A stretch of DNA of 64,000 bases from Camarhynchus parvulus (GCF_901933205.1 NC_044600.1:1240001-1304000); one strand, 5' to 3'; counted from the stretch's first letter, positions 1 to 14,030 are shown. Translations and numbers: made by a program. The notes: generated by a model not told the origin, from the letters alone.

Positions 1-1990
1 TTGGCCGTGTCTGCCCAGAAGGGAGTACATGGAAAAGCATTTCACATTGACCTGTCTGTGCTCCCATCCCCAGCAGCTGGAAACCACTGATGGCCAGCAA
101 GGGGTGCATCTGAAAGTCCTTCCTGTGAGCATCCATGGTACAAAGTTTAAATGTGAGTAAGCAACGCCAGTAACTTCAGTGGGCTCCCACGAACGGCTCT
201 GTCCTCCCCAAAAAGGTGAAATGTTTGGTTCCCAGACTGCCCAGTGCAGGAGATTGGGCATGGCCAGCACAGGACAGGGACACCTGGGGAGTGCAGGGGT
301 GTCAGAGGGGGTGCAGTGACCCCAGGACAAGTTCTGCCCCCCAACTGAGTTGGAGATGCCCTCTGGTAGCCCAGGGTGCAGGGTGTACCTTTAATTCAGC
401 CACTCGGAGATTTTTAAGGTAAATCCTGATGTGAGTAGCAAAGCCTTGGTTGCTTGAGTGGGACTTTTTCTTTTCAAGTAAAGCTTTAAGGTTTCTTTGC
501 CACAAGCTTCCCCTCACTCTCTCTACACTTGATATGTGGTACAGCACGCAGGTTTTGTTTCCTGCTGAATTCACACTTTTTGTTTGCTTATATATTTCAA
601 GATCTCAATCAATCATGTTGTCAAAACAGCCTTTTTGTATCATCTACCTACCAGCACTTGTCATTAGAGATGTTTAAAGCTCCAGTGCTGGAGAGAGTCT
701 GATTTACGCTCTGACATCTCCCACACTGAGCTTATTATAGTCATGTATAAACTGCCCTTTCACAAGCTTTAATTAGGAAATAACAAATGGTTTGGGAGCA
801 TGCTGTTAGGCAGTTTAGTCTTCCTAAATTCAGTGTTTCCACTGTACTCCACTGATCACAATGTCGTGCCATGCAACAATCATGTAGATTTCTAAATTTT
901 TTGCTCTAACATTTAAATCTCTTTGCGACCTTTTCCCTTCTCCTCCGTCTCCTCCTCCCCAAACACATTTTACAGTTTTCTGAATTGTTCTAGATGCAAT
1001 ATTTCTGAGCTGAAACAGGAATAAGCTAAAAATAAGCAGTGCACCATCAGAAAACATTTATTTTATTAAAGGCCCACTGGAGAGGTGGCTTTCTTGGTAA
1101 CACACCATACCCTCTGCATTCTAATACACCACTACAGCCTCACCGTTTCACTAGGACTTTAATAAAAACTGAGATGAATTATATTGTTCAGCGGCTTGGA
1201 GTCACAAATTCCAGAAAGGGTTATATAGTTCAATTAACTAGTCACCACATTGCCAGAGCTTATTTTATACAGTAAAGTTAACACTGGGGAAATGCATCTG
1301 CAGCAGTTGCTGCAGCCCACGGTGTTACATCAAGCACAGTCTGGAGAGACAATCACACAGACCCCCAAAATAAAAGGCAGAGGAAGTTCTAGAGGTGGAA
1401 CATGAAGCAATACTTCAGATGTGTATCCATGCATCTCTCGCTTGCAAAACTTTGTTTCCCATGTCTAAAGTGGAATCGTTTATTTAGAGAAGATGCTGAT
1501 TTGAAGCTCCCTGACACAGCCAGTCCTGCAGCTCCTGTTTATTTCCCAAAAGGATCTGGTTCAGTGTTTATGAGGCAAAGTCCCACCTGCAATCAGTCAC
1601 TGCTGTGCAGCAGAGTAAAGAACTCTGACCAGATTCACCACTGCAGCTGCCCACAGATTACTCCAGTCCCAAACTGCGCTTTCACTGCACAGAGCCAATG
1701 GCAGCAACAGGGTCTGAAAGGGCTCAGGACGTTCCTCTGAGTTCCTTGGCTGCTTTATCCCACCTGAGAGCTGCTCACTGCCCAGTACATGGTACCTCAC
1801 CCCTCCAGCACAGCTCAGGGTGCCTCACGCCACTGTTCCTGTGGTTGGGTACCAGATTTGCTCCAAATGCCTTTTCCTTATTATTCCACAGCCTCTAGTC
1901 CCTGTCTCCTGTGAGAGAAGCTCCTGCACAGCCTGGTCCTGGTGCTGGGCTCTCCCTCCCTGCCATGGACACTTCTGTGAGGGATGCTGA
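1..1990. other. unique sequence, no gene seen
   Basis: AT-leaning sequence with a GC-richer patch near 240-400. A short pyrimidine-rich run lies near 935-960. Open frames reach at most about 110 codons, on both strands, and none resembles a known protein or is bounded by a good splice-site pair. I see no repeat family that I can name. Confidence 0.6.
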
Positions 1991-1994
1991 AGGA

Positions 1995-2308
1995 AATAAA
2001 ATATCCCACCAGGAGCTGGGGTATTCTGAGCTGAGAACCAGCATGCACACACTCATGGAGACCTCAGCAGCAAGGAGCACCAAGGGCAACGAGCAATATA
2101 TAAAATATCCCACCAGGAGCTGGGGTATTCTGAGCTGAGAACCAGCATGCACACACTCCTGGAGACCTCAGGGGCAAGAAGCACCAAGGGCAATGAGCAA
2201 TATATAAAATATCCCACCAGGAGCTGGGGTACTCTGAGCTGAGAACCAGCATGCACACACTCATGGGGACCTCAGGGGCAAGAAGCACCAGGGACAACGA
2301 GCAATATT
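1995..2308. repeat. 104-bp tandem repeat, 3 copies
   Basis: Three head-to-tail copies of a 104-bp unit. The motif ATATCCCACCAGGAGCTGGG recurs at 2001, 2105 and 2209, exactly 104 bp apart. Each copy ends in a GAGCAATAT block. Copies differ by scattered substitutions such as CATGGAG, CCTGGAG and CATGGGG, so they are related but not freshly made. The period is not a multiple of 3, so the overlapping minus-strand frames with repeated YPSSWWDIL peptides change frame from copy to copy and do not indicate a protein. Confidence 0.95.
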
Positions 2309-5300
2309 TGTGTTTCCATGGTGTCTCTTACAGAGATGGCCACAGCAGGTGAAAAGCAGGGGCACTGCCCTGGTCCCTCCTCCCTGGAGGGGCTCCAGGC
2401 TGAGCAGGCTCTGCTCCAGGGCAGGGTGTCCAGGGGGCATTCAGAGATTAATCCCTGCAGAGGGAATTATCCTACAGCAAAACAAGGTCTCTTTCAGGCC
2501 CCTCCAACCCAAACCATTCCAAGGTTTGCTTTGCTTGCTCAGACAACCACACCACCCGCAACTTGCTTGGGGAATATTGCCCTGCTTGGGGACTGAGCTG
2601 TTTCCCTCATGGGGCTGCTCACAAAGCCTGGCCCCATCCATGCATCCTGAGAGGCTTTTTCCTGTGATTTCCAGAGAACAAAAATACAGATATACACAAA
2701 TACTACTCCAATACTTCATTAAACCCAGCACACAGCGCTGGATAATGCACAAATATGGATTTATTTGACACATGAAGATAGATGCATCATTATAAAAGGG
2801 GTGCACTGGAGTGTGCTGGTGATCAAACTAAGCCCAACCTGTTGAAAATTGTATTTCCACTTTATTAGCTCCAATCATTCATCAACTTGCAGAGAAATTC
2901 TTGCTCAAACAACATCTTTCTCAAAGGGTTCTTTGGGGAACAGAACACATAGCTTGTTTTAAAAACTGGTATATTTTGTTTTAATAAAATGTTTGGCTTT
3001 GAGTACACAGACTGATACACTCTGTCAAAATGTGTTAGATCCCCAGATAACTGCATAACACCAGAGTATTATCTGACACGTTTTTGAAGTCTATTTTTAC
3101 TTGTTTTTGTCTATTATTTTATTTATGTTTGGCGGTAGGCTTTATTTTTATTTATTCGCATTTGTTACTTTCAAAGTTTAGTCCTGGCATTTCATCTGCA
3201 CGCTCTGTGTACTTTTGGCTGCTCACAGGGAGACTGCTGGGACTGGGACGAGCAGAATTTGTCCTGGCTGGTGCATCCCACAGGATGTGGGTGTGAAATG
3301 GAATCAGGCTGAGGCAGGGCCACATTCAGCCGTGTGCTCACAGGCAGGGGAGCTCTCCACTCTCCAGGAATGTGTTCACACTGCAGAGGTGAAGAACAAA
3401 TTTCCAATTCTTCCAGATCTGACTCAAACTCTCATTTACTTATAGGGCTTGCTATAAATCCTGGCCCTGCCTACATCATTTTGTGATACAATGTGTTATT
3501 ATCCTGCATAAAATAAATGTGAGAGAACACCTCAAGGGTAAATTAGCCTATATCAAAACAAGAAGGTGCAACTATATGTAAATTATTTGTGTCCAAAGTT
3601 CCAGGGAATAAAAAGGATAGAATTTTAAAATTCCAATAAATAACTGATTAGTTAGCCATCTTTTTAATCTCCCTGCTCTGCTGAATGTTTTGCCAGATTG
3701 AGTTTCCCAAGGCAAAAACACAGTTCTAGTTTATAAATAATTTCCTGAATCCACAGAAACACCTCTACAGAGCTTACAGGCAATAAACAATCTCACAGAA
3801 AACTGAAATATTCATCCTTTTTACCACAGGAGTTTTTTCCCTCTGTTTTTTGCAGACAGACCCTGAAAATGACCTTTCCCTGAGAATTTGCTCACCCCTC
3901 CTTACAGCACTTATGCTTTTTTAGCAGGGAGATTTATACACCAGCAGCAAAACACCTTTCAAAGTCCAGCAGGTAAAATTTGGTGTAATTTGGAAGGCTC
4001 CATCTGGATCCATTTAAACAGCCACAAATGGCCAAATCCTGAATGCTGGGACTATTATATGGAATCCAAGGCAGACATTAAAAAGCTCAGAGGGAGCTCA
4101 GAGTGTTCAGCTACACCTCAGTGAGATACACGACATAACCCAAATAGTATCACTTGTAAACTTTTATATCATTGTCTACAAGGTTATTCCAGTAATTTGC
4201 ATGGAAAAAATCCCTGATTTAAAGTGCAAAGGAGCAGAAGAATTGAAGAAAATTTCCTTTCTATTCCACTGTCATGCCCATCTGCTTCTTCACATCCAGA
4301 ATCCACCCTGAGCTCCCCCAAAGCCCTCTGTCACAGGTGAACAATGCAGGAATTTCTGCTGGGTGTTGCAGGAATAGCACATCTTCCCTGTGAGTGCTGC
4401 AGAGCTGAGCAGGCCCGAGTTCAGTTTCTGTGTGCGGTGGAGGAGCCTGGATTGCACAGATACCTGCGCAGCAGCTGCACCCCTGCTCCTCCCTGGCATG
4501 GCAGGGCCTCTGGGCTCTCAGTGTGCCAGGGCTGGAATGCCTGCACTAAATACTTCACTATTTGTACTAATATTCACTGCAGGAGATGCAGAGCTTAGTG
4601 AGAAATCCGCCTGAAAAAGCAGCTTTTCAAAGAGAAGACCTGTCTGCCTTTCAGTGCATGTGAGGTAGAGAACAGATGCACAAACCCGTTTCCTCCGTGG
4701 GTGCTTTTAATGCTATCAAAAATCCCTTCCAGGAATTCAATTTTCTGCAAGGCAGCGAAAGCACAGAGAGGCCTAGAACCCGAGATAGCACCAGGGCACC
4801 AAAACATGGGGAAGGCTCTGAAAACACTGAAAATTTAATGGGTTCCACTGGAGAGGGGGAGAGGAGCAGGGATGTTATTCTGCCGTGCCTGTTGTTTGCT
4901 TCCCTCATTTTCCCACTCTGCTCTGCAGGCTCCAGCAGGAGTGTGGATAGTCCTAATTAGAGCTGGAAGCCTTGGCGGGGAGGGGGAGCTGAGCCAAGTG
5001 ATGCTTGGCAGGTCTGGAAGGCTGAGCAGCCCCATGGATGCTGCTGGGCTCTGCCTCTGCCGGGGGGTGCCAGCCCCCGGGCTGGGAGAGGAGCAGCGAC
5101 AAGAAACTCGACTTAACAAGACCTGCTGGGAGGAATTTGCTGCAAGCAAAAGGTATCCAGGTCTTTCCTGCTGGTTCCAATGTGTTCTGTGTTGACTTGA
5201 TGAGGTTTTCCCCCCCAAAAAAGCACAGGGATCTTGGTGGGCAGTGTAAGGAAATGATGAAGATGAACAGCAGCAGAAGGGCTGATGCCTGCAAGGACCA

Positions 5301-7703
5301 GAGCCAAAACCCCACATGACTGACACACAAGCAGTGGAGGCACTGCCCTGTCAGGATGCTGAGCACAGGATGGATTACAGAACCCATCATTTTTAATAAA
5401 TAACCTCCTTGAAATAAAGCTCCAGTACCTCATTGGATACAGCACTGGCTGCTCCCCAGCTGAACAAGCAGGTCAAACATGGCCAGGCAAATCTCTGCTG
5501 GCCAGCATTGAAGAGAGGGCTGTGCCTCTGCTGCTGCTCTCTGTCACTCTGGATCCTCTCTGGCTCCTGCTCTGCTCGTGGGGACTGAGACAGGACAAAG
5601 CTGGAGGGGCCATGGAGCCACCCCTGGGTGATGTGTGAGTGCCTCCTTCCAGAGGGGATCATTGCAGGGTCATTCCAGTGGGAATCCACACCCTGGACAA
5701 GGAGCACAGTCCTGAGATCACCAATTAGCCAAATCCATTAAATAAAATCTAAACTCAGAGATAATAAAATCCAAATCCTCATTAAATAATCTGTGACAAG
5801 ATTATTACATCACTTATTAAATAATCCAAACCCAGAGAAGAACTCACCACTCTTGTGAGGCAGCACTTGCACTCTGTTTATCCTGCCCAAATGACACATT
5901 TCTAAAGCTCTTACACCTCACTGAACTCTGCTGCTTTTCAAGGGGTTTTCTGTGATGCTCCAGCTGCAGCAGGTGAGATTTATGAACCACACAATATTTT
6001 ATGTCATACCTTTCATCCCGAGATATTTCAAAATCTTAAATTAAATTCTAATTTGGACAAAAATAATTTATTGCAGCTCTGTAGTGCAGCCCTACTCTGT
6101 GGTGGGATGAACTAACCAGTATTTCAAAGACCACAGCACGCCAGGTTTGCAAAAAAAAAGAAAAATCCTGAAGTGACTGTTAACCTAAATGCAGATTAAT
6201 ATCAACAGCAAATCACTTGGGCATTTCTTCCAGGACTGAATAAGGAAGTCTGAAATAATTTCTCACAGGCTGCTAAATGCCAGTTAGCAGGGGGCCTTTT
6301 GCTTGTTTGTTTGTCTTCTATATGAAGAAAGACTTCTGCCTACCTGAGCTAGACCCAGAACTGTCAGCTGCTCCCCAGTTCCTGCATAAACCACTGAGGT
6401 GTCCAGATCCTGAGAAGTATTTGAAATTAATATTTGAAACCATCTGGTCAAGGAAAACATACAGAAGCTTGAAAAAAAGACAACTGGCAGGAGACAGAGG
6501 CACAATTATTTCAACTTAAGCATCCACACAGAGGCAGTGCTAAGGCAGGGCCAGGGGAACCAGGAATTTAATTTCTCTGCTCCAAACTTTCTGCCACTCT
6601 GGAAGAAAAACTGCGGCTGCTGCTGTCTGAAAACGCTTTCAGCAAAAGCCCTAACGCTCCAAATGGGCCCGCAAATCTCATTCCTGCATGGTTTTTAAGT
6701 TGTTTAGTTCTGAATCAGCAGTCTAAAAGTGTGTTTAAACACTGCAGGTAACCATTTCCCAAGGAACAAACAGGGAGGAAATCAGGTTACAGCGAGGGCA
6801 CCCAGCAGGACTCTCCCCCTGTCTGCTCAGTGTCAATGGAAACTGATTCCTGCAAGAAAGACACTCGGGGAGAAGGGAACAGATTGTGGGAAACATGTTC
6901 TGCATGCAAGAGAGAGCCAGGAGATGGAATGCTGGATACCATCAGATAATTATGCACAGGGAAGAAAAGAAGAATCAGACAGGGCAGCAGCAGAATAACA
7001 ATATTTCAGGAGATGGGAGCTGTACAAACCGGGCTGACTCGCAGCAGCACGAGGCAGATAATAGATGAGCATCCTCTCTCACTCTGTGCTCACTTACTAA
7101 TTCATGGAAAATAACTGCCACACTGCAAGTTTCTGATGGTTTATCATTGTTCAGGCCACTAAAACTACTGGTTTTGCCAACCGCTGAGTTATGAACTAAA
7201 CAGGAAACATACTACAGAGAACTGTAAATGTTTATGCATTAAATTTGAAAAAAAATACTTCCAGACATACTAAAAAAAAATGGATTATGACAGCTGGAAA
7301 ATTGAGCAAAGGTTGCTGTAATAAGCACAAAAAAACCTACCTAGAAAGATGCTAACTAGGCACAAATCTGAGCTGTGGGCAGCCCAAAACCTCTCTGTTT
7401 GTGACCTTCACTCTAGAGCGGTGTAAGGAACAAAATCTCCATGGGTACAACCTCACAACACAGCACCTCACACCCCACAAAAACCTGAGAGCACTCAAGG
7501 GAGAATAGGATGGAAATGGCCCATCAGAAAATAAATTTGATTCTTCTCTATTTTCAAATCCACTTGATTACTGGGAATTTGAAATTTCAACGCTTCACAA
7601 ATTTCTTTTTTAGTAGAAACAATGTAATTAGAGAAGAGAGGCTAAAAATATCTATTGGGAAAATGGATCAGGGAAAAAAAGGGTGCTGGCAAACCAAAAA
7701 AGC
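2309..7703. other. unique sequence, no gene seen
   Basis: Mixed sequence. GC-richer stretches (about 2330-2440, 4330-4530, 4900-5110 and 5440-5690) carry the longest open frames, up to 163 codons on the minus strand near 4835-5326. These overlap frames on the other strand, have low-complexity Ser/Cys/Pro content and no recognisable domain. Near 5737-5840 an ATTAAATAA-plus-AAACYCAGAGA motif occurs twice and may be a decayed duplication. No named repeat was identified. Confidence 0.55.
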
Positions 7704-7729
7704 ATATATATATATATATATATATATAT
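7704..7729. repeat. (AT)13 microsatellite
   Basis: Thirteen uninterrupted AT dinucleotides, followed by GTCTCG. A simple repeat that is likely to vary in length between individuals. Confidence 0.97.
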
Positions 7730-10338
7730 GTCTCGTTTGTATATATGAATATGTACTTGGGCCAGGTGAGCACTGAGTGTCCCTTTTCCTTTCCTGCATA
7801 TGCACAATAAAACAGAAGAAAATCTTATAAACTGTCTCATTCTTGAATATAAGGCTTCCATGAGCAGTAAAAGTCTAGTCAAAGAAGTTCCTGAACCTTA
7901 AAACAGATGAACTCTTCCTGTTTTAAATAATCTGTAAGCCTAGGGCAAAGCCTGAGCTTTTGTTTATCTTCTGAACCTGCTGCTTCCATCCCAGACCCTT
8001 TATAAACAGAGCAACAGCACAAAGCCAAGCACTGGCTCCAACACTATCTAGAACATGTAGACTATCAAGAAAATAAACCCTGAATTTAGAATATGACAGA
8101 GCAACAACCATGATTCTGCTTGGCTTAAGCTTTTGCTTCAGGAAAAGGAACGTGGCACAAGTCATCACTAGGCAAGACTCTGAGATTCTTCCACCCAGTT
8201 CCCAATTTCAAATTTTCTAAAGAGGATGAAGACAAGGTAAAATAAACCAAAAACAGGGTGGATGGTGAGCAAGGAATGGCAGCTCCCCAAATCCCATCTT
8301 ACCTGCAGGTCCCCATCGCATCACATCACCCAAATAACAGAAATTTGGTGCTGTGAGAGGGAAGCGGTGACTACAGCAGGAGCCTTCAAGGAATACAAAT
8401 CACAGAGCACAAATCACAGATTTCAAAACTGGAAAGGCCTCAGGACTAATGAAGTGAGAGCAAACAGGAACTCTCTGCATTGCTGAAAAAGTAGTCAACA
8501 AAATTAGGGAGCAAATGAAACACTCAGGAATGGCTGGTAATTACCAGGGCTTACAAATGAGAAGTGTGATACTCAATCACAGAAAGCAGCAGCAGAAGAA
8601 GCCCAGATATTGTAATTGCAGGAAAAGATAATCATGTGTATAATAAAGTAACAAAGAAAATTGTGGTAACCAGGAGATCAGAAAGGATTCTGCAAGGGAT
8701 AATACAAAAGAAGGAGCAATACAGAATAATTTCAGAGACCAAAATGAGGAAGCTGGGGGGGAAGAATGGTGAGGGAGTAGGAGGGATTTTATAACATGCT
8801 GGATAGAGTTGGGTTTTTTTATTTTAAAGACCGAGCTAATTAGACACTGAGTAGTCATCTAGAACAAAGGTTAAGCATCAGCTGTTGAGGCAGAAGAGAG
8901 CACTCAAGGTGAACCCATCACAGATTTCAAAGCTGAAGTAAAAAATAAAAAGAAGATGATGGAAGACTGGCTTAAAATTTTAGGGACAGAAATAGCACAT
9001 GAAGTGACAATTTCTCCTGTGGTTTTGTTATTGTTGGGAACGAGTGGCATGCATACAAATCATGAAGTAGATTTTTGATGCACTTTTGAAAGAATCTGTC
9101 ACGGTGCAGTAGCTTACAGTTAATGGAAATATTCTAATTATTGACTATATGTGAAAATAACATTGACACAAGTCAGCAGACTTTTATCTTGTAAAATGTA
9201 CTTGGTTCGCTCTTCTGCCTGTTATGACATGATTCCTGGAAATGTGATTGCAACCAAGTATTCCTGTTAATGCAGACCAGGACCCGCACACCTCAGCTCC
9301 AAAGCAGAAGGGGAAATGGATCCCACATGAAAAATAATTACTCTGGGTAACACCTCATCCCATACGTCATAATCCTTTAGTTTTAAATCATTGTTCTTCC
9401 AAAACTGAAAAATTTGGGATCTTTGTCTTAACCTAAGTCTGGGTGTGTTGAAGAATCTCAGTGGAAACTCAGTCCCGCACAAACACTAGAGACAAAACCC
9501 AGTTCAAACATTTCCCTGCTTTGTGTGATCACCCCAAGAACCACCCCAGCCCCTGCCCAGGCTTTGGGCAGTGTCATTTTGTCACAGGTATTCTCTACAG
9601 CCACCCTGGTGTGTCCTGGGCTCATTCCTGACACCACAGCAGGGCTGCCTGCTGCTTCTCTTTTTCTCTTCTGCTCAAATGCAATGGCTTCCAATGAAAT
9701 TATACTGTATGTATTTATTAGAAACATCTGCACTTCTAAAACCCTATAAAGACTTTCAAAGTATCCTATAAAAATAAGTAAAAGCATCATCAAGTTCATG
9801 GGGATTGTCTGTATGTTTTAAATTTTTTTTAGTATTTTTCCTAAGGAATCATTTTACTAAGTGTAGAAGAAATCTATGTATAAATAATTCATTTTATCTG
9901 AACACATATTGGTCATTGAAATGCAACTTATCTTTATTTTGAGAGCCTAAATAGACTTCAGATGTTCTTTCTTTGATAAGTTGTAAGGTGATACATTTCT
10001 GCTACAAGAATTACGGACTCCACATCTCTCAATACGTGTATGCATTTTTGTATCTTTTTTCCCCTAGGAATATTTAATCAGTTTTTTTGTTTGTTTTCTT
10101 GTTGTGTTGAGTTTGGTTCTATTTAAGTGGGAGTTACATTTCACAGTACCACAGAAAAATGCAGGCTAGATGCAAACTGGAGCAGTGGCTGATCCAAACT
10201 CCTGTTAGAGGAGGGAGAGCCATGGGATCAGCCCAGCTCAGCCAACACTTCACCCACTCATGTCATGAAAACCACTCAGGATGGAGAAAATCCAGCCTCA
10301 CTGCACAGCCTGTTTCTATATTTGACTGTTCCAGGAGG
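7730..10338. other. unique sequence, no gene seen
   Basis: Mostly AT-rich. At about 8398-8445 the string AATCACAGATTTCAAAACTG followed by GAAAGGCCTC recalls the reverse complement of an old CR1 3' end, but the match is too weak to annotate firmly. The stretch 8570-8770 is purine-rich on the plus strand. No convincing open frame or splice pair is present. Confidence 0.5.
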
Positions 10339-10370
10339 AAAAAAAAAAGAAAAAAAAAAAAGAAATAAAT
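10339..10370. repeat. A-rich simple repeat
   Basis: Runs of A interrupted by single G residues, ending in AGAAATAAAT. There is no clear retroposed body upstream, so I treat it as a simple repeat and not as the tail of a processed pseudogene. Confidence 0.9.
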
Positions 10371-12040
10371 GTCAAAAAAGACTTTTCTTCCAGCCAGCAA
10401 AAGCTGCTCTGCCCACTGTCTGTCATCCTCCCCCTGCAGCACTGGCAGCACCCACGGGCACTGCAGGATGCTCCCTGTGCCTTCCCTGCCTTCTGCAGCC
10501 CAAAGCAGCCCCCAGCCCTGCTGGGGACAGCGATTTCTGTCTGTCCTGGTGTCTGCAGGGACACACAGGGATCTGGATGTCCCAGAGAGGGGGATGCTGC
10601 TCCCTGCCCACCCTGGCCGTGCTGCTGCCCGGTGCCCAGGCTGTGCCAGGCTGTGCCAGGCTGTGCCGCTGCCGCTGGCTCCAGCTCAGCTTGCTGCCAG
10701 CTGCTTTTTGGCACGGCAGCTTTCCAGCAGAGCTGCTCCCCAGGCTGAGCACTGCCAGGGGTTCCTGCATCCCTGCTGGCCTCAAGGGCAGCACACTTGT
10801 CACAAAGCCTGATGGCAGGCTGCTCTCATTAGCCACAGGAGATTAAATTGCCTGTTTGATAGGACAAATAAAATTGCTGCTATCTTAAATGGGTGATTCC
10901 ACATACGGGATTTAATTGGGATGACTGACAGCTAATTTCACCTGCACACATAAAAAAAAATATATATATATGGGGATTGAGACTGGCAAGTACAAATCTG
11001 TGCTAAAATGCTGCCCCTAAAATGAAGGGCAGATCCTGAGTCCCACAGCTCACTCCTCTGCTGAAAGCATTCCAATTTAGTCCAGAGTACTGCACCTACA
11101 CAGCACTGAGGAAACACTGGGGGAAACAAGTCTCATAGCACCTGTAGTGTGCAAAAACTTCCTAAATAGGGTAAAAACTAGTGAAAATATAAAGCTAAGA
11201 AGACAAGAGTTGATTATTTCCCTGTATAAGCATTAGAACACATGTTATGACTGTAAACCACAGAGCAAACATATCTGAGGTGTGATACTCCAAGTGCAGT
11301 ATTTCTGGAACAACAAATTTGGTGAAACCTGGAAAATGACTAGATACATAAAATATCAAGCTGCAGTGTCAGTTAAGTGACAGGTAAATTAAAGCACAAC
11401 AGAACAAGGACACTGATTTGGTGCAAAATTCTATGTCTGCAGCAAGAATTACATAAATAAATTGGCAGGCAGGCACACACATTTCGCATAGAAGATGACA
11501 ACAAAACCAGCAGAGAGTTATGAAATCGTGAGTTGTTATTACAATTCCTGGAGACATCTTCTGACCTTCTTCAAACTACTTATACTGGGGAAAGCTCAGA
11601 TAACAAACACCACCACACTGGCCATGCACCCCCGCACGGTTTGGCTGGTGTGGAGCGTTTGGGGACTGCAGCCCATGAGGACAAGGAGCTGATTTCAAGC
11701 CTTGCAGCCCAGTTTGTGCCTCCACGGGCTGTGCCCCAGCTGCCAGGACAGCTCAGCTCTGACCTGCTGCCATCCACCGTCCTAAAGACTCACACAGGCA
11801 GGCAAGCAGGGGGCTGATGCATCCAGTTTGCTCTGGTGGCTCGCAGGCTGTTCCCAACAAGCCTCATTCCTGCAGAGGAGACAGTTGTGACAGGAATCCG
11901 TGCCTGCTGCACTGGACATGAGCCAATCTCCAGGCTGAGAGCACCACACTGAAGGGCCATGGCAGAAGATGGGTGTGAAACTGCTCCAGGACATCCCAGC
12001 TGCTTTTGCAAGGAGGATTGGAGCCCCCAGCCCTGCTGAA
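10371..12040. other. GC-rich patch then unique sequence, no gene seen
   Basis: The stretch 10400-10800 is GC-rich and supports overlapping open frames on both strands (up to 193 codons when the upstream A-rich run is included). None has a recognisable domain. It contains three copies of the 10-mer CTGTGCCAGG at about 10637-10667. A run of A9 followed by (TA)5 lies at 10952-10971. The rest is ordinary AT-leaning sequence. Confidence 0.55.
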
Positions 12041-12194
12041 AGCCTTGTCAAGCACTGGAACAGTGCCCAGGGCAGTGGTGGAGCCACCACCCCTGTGGGG
12101 AGCTAAAGGAACGCAGATGTGGCACCTGGGACACGGGTTAGTGCTGGGCTCAGTAATTTCAGAAGTCTTTTCCAACTAAATGGTTCCACAACTC
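12041..12194 (+). mobile_element. CR1 LINE 3'-end fragment
   Basis: The order of motifs follows the 3' end of avian CR1 elements. A CTGGAACAGTGCCCAGGGCAG block (the CR1 'ctggaacaggctgcccagg' region) is followed by GTGGTGGAGCCACCA and CCCTG. Then come GCAGATGTGGCACCTGGGAC and AGAAGTCTTTTCCAACTAAA, leading into a degraded terminal octamer (TGGTTCCACAACTC where ATTCTATG repeats are usual). Only the 3' tail is present, which is normal for 5'-truncated CR1 insertions. The body upstream of about 12041 is not identifiable by eye. No active protein is encoded. Confidence 0.85.
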
Positions 12195-14030
12195 TTGGAT
12201 AAACAGCTAATTTTGAGGTTGTTAGCTAAGGGGGAAAAAACCCCAAAGAGTGGGAGGGGAAAAAAGAAGGAATATGCATGAAAAAAGAAGGAAAATGCAA
12301 GTTGCTCCAGCATAATTGCCACAAATGTAAAAGTGCTGCTAAAAATGTCTGGAGACACTTTCTATAGGGATGGCCAGAGACAAGGAAATGATCAAGTCAG
12401 GATGTTTCACACTGTCCTGCCTGAAAATAGCCCCACAGTCAGCTGAGGCTCAGTAATACTGCATTTATTCCCAGTGCAAAGTGTGTAAACTGAAACCATC
12501 TCCATTAAAAGGGGTTTAACGCACAAGGTGTAATCTCACACTGCAATAAAGCAGGAATTTACTCATGGTCAATTATCCCCTATCAGCTGGGGGCAGGTGC
12601 AGGGGGAGGAGGGAGCTCCCAGCTGAGTGCCAGTAATTTCTTAAATAGCTGAAACTCATTTGCTTGTTATAGTCCAAATATCATTTAATTATCACAACAG
12701 CGCAGACCATGTGGCACTTACTGACCAAAATCTCCAGTTAAATTCTCTGCAGCACAAATTTGCCAGGTATAAACCAAGTGTGGGTTTGACTTCTGAAAGG
12801 TGCAGCATCCGCAGCTCTCTGCCCAGGCTCCTGATGATTTTAGAGAGCTTCTGTGAGCAATGACTTGAATAAAGGCATCAGGAATTTGGTACCTTGAAGA
12901 AGCAAACCTACTTTAAAAGGTAAAATCTGTGTGCCTTGCACATGCAGAACTCTCCCAGACAAGTTTCAAAAACGAGTCCTGCTGTTACTGCATCACACTG
13001 CTCTATTCACAGTAAGGAAGAAAGAAATGTAAACATGAAAGATCTTTAGAAAGTGTCCTTCCTCAGAGATACTTTTTTCCTCTTTATATTTCAGTTCCTT
13101 CTTCTATTTCCACTAAGCCTGTGGTTCTTTGTTTTCTTTGCTGAGAGAAGTTTTTAGGCTCATTGCTTCCAAGAATGCCAATAATCACACATCACTGTCC
13201 ACAGGATCTTGTCTGAAGCTCTGCTGTACCTAACTGCATTACCTTTCCCAGCATTTTAGATCAGAATAGCACGAAACTGCCGCTTCTCATGTCACAGAGG
13301 TGACTTCTCTTGTGAGATTGTATGGAACAGCTAGTGAAAAGTCACTATTATCTGAATCCAAATACACAAAATAATCCTAAGTGGTTGCCATTTTACTGAT
13401 AGTCTGTGAGACATGATTGTGTCATTTACTGAATTCAGCCACTAAATGACAACATGAGCTGGAACTGTGTGAACAATTCTTTTCAGAGCCATATGTCTGC
13501 AAATTGTCTGAAAATTGCCAGCACAGTAGAGGGGAAAAAAAAAAAACCAACAAAACAACAACACACAAAAAAAACCTCCCAAAACAAACAAGCAGTTGCT
13601 TTGAAAATCCAATTTGGAATAATAGCACTCCACCCAACTGAAGCGACTTCCACTCTTCCCTCCAAATGCATACACGTGAATGGAGCAGGATATGATTCAG
13701 GGAAATTGCACATGTAGCTGCAGATAGAAGCAATAAAAGTCACAGAAAGTGACATTTCTTTGTGTGCTGTACATCAGTGTTAATATGGGAGATCAAGATG
13801 ACAGGACAAAATACAGCAAATACAGACACAGCAGCATCCGTGGAGAGACAATCCTGTAATCCCCCCAGAGACTCCACAATACAGACATTATTTACACTGA
13901 TTTCTAACAGAAAATAGTTTGCTTTTTGCAAGTAAAGGGGATTTTTTATTCCCAGCAAGCAAAGCATAAGCGTTGGCTCAAAGCTGAATAAAACTTCAGT
14001 GACAATTAGTTACTGGAACCTTGTGAGAGC
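12195..14030. other. unique sequence, no gene seen
   Basis: AT-leaning sequence with a purine/A-rich stretch at about 13534-13590. Minus-strand frames at about 13422-13755 are open only because the complement of that A-rich run gives Phe/Leu/Val-rich peptides. They have no recognisable domain and overlap a frame on the plus strand. Nothing else stands out. Confidence 0.55.

Noticed and set aside
4835..5445. Three overlapping minus-strand frames of 110-163 codons
   Set aside because: Three frames open at once in GC-rich DNA suggests stop-codon scarcity and not coding. None resembles a known protein.
8398..8450. Possible old CR1 3' tail in reverse orientation
   Set aside because: It shares only the general layout AATCACAG...GGAAAGGCCTC with CR1. 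The terminal octamers and the downstream body are not recognisable, so it stays unannotated until a library search.
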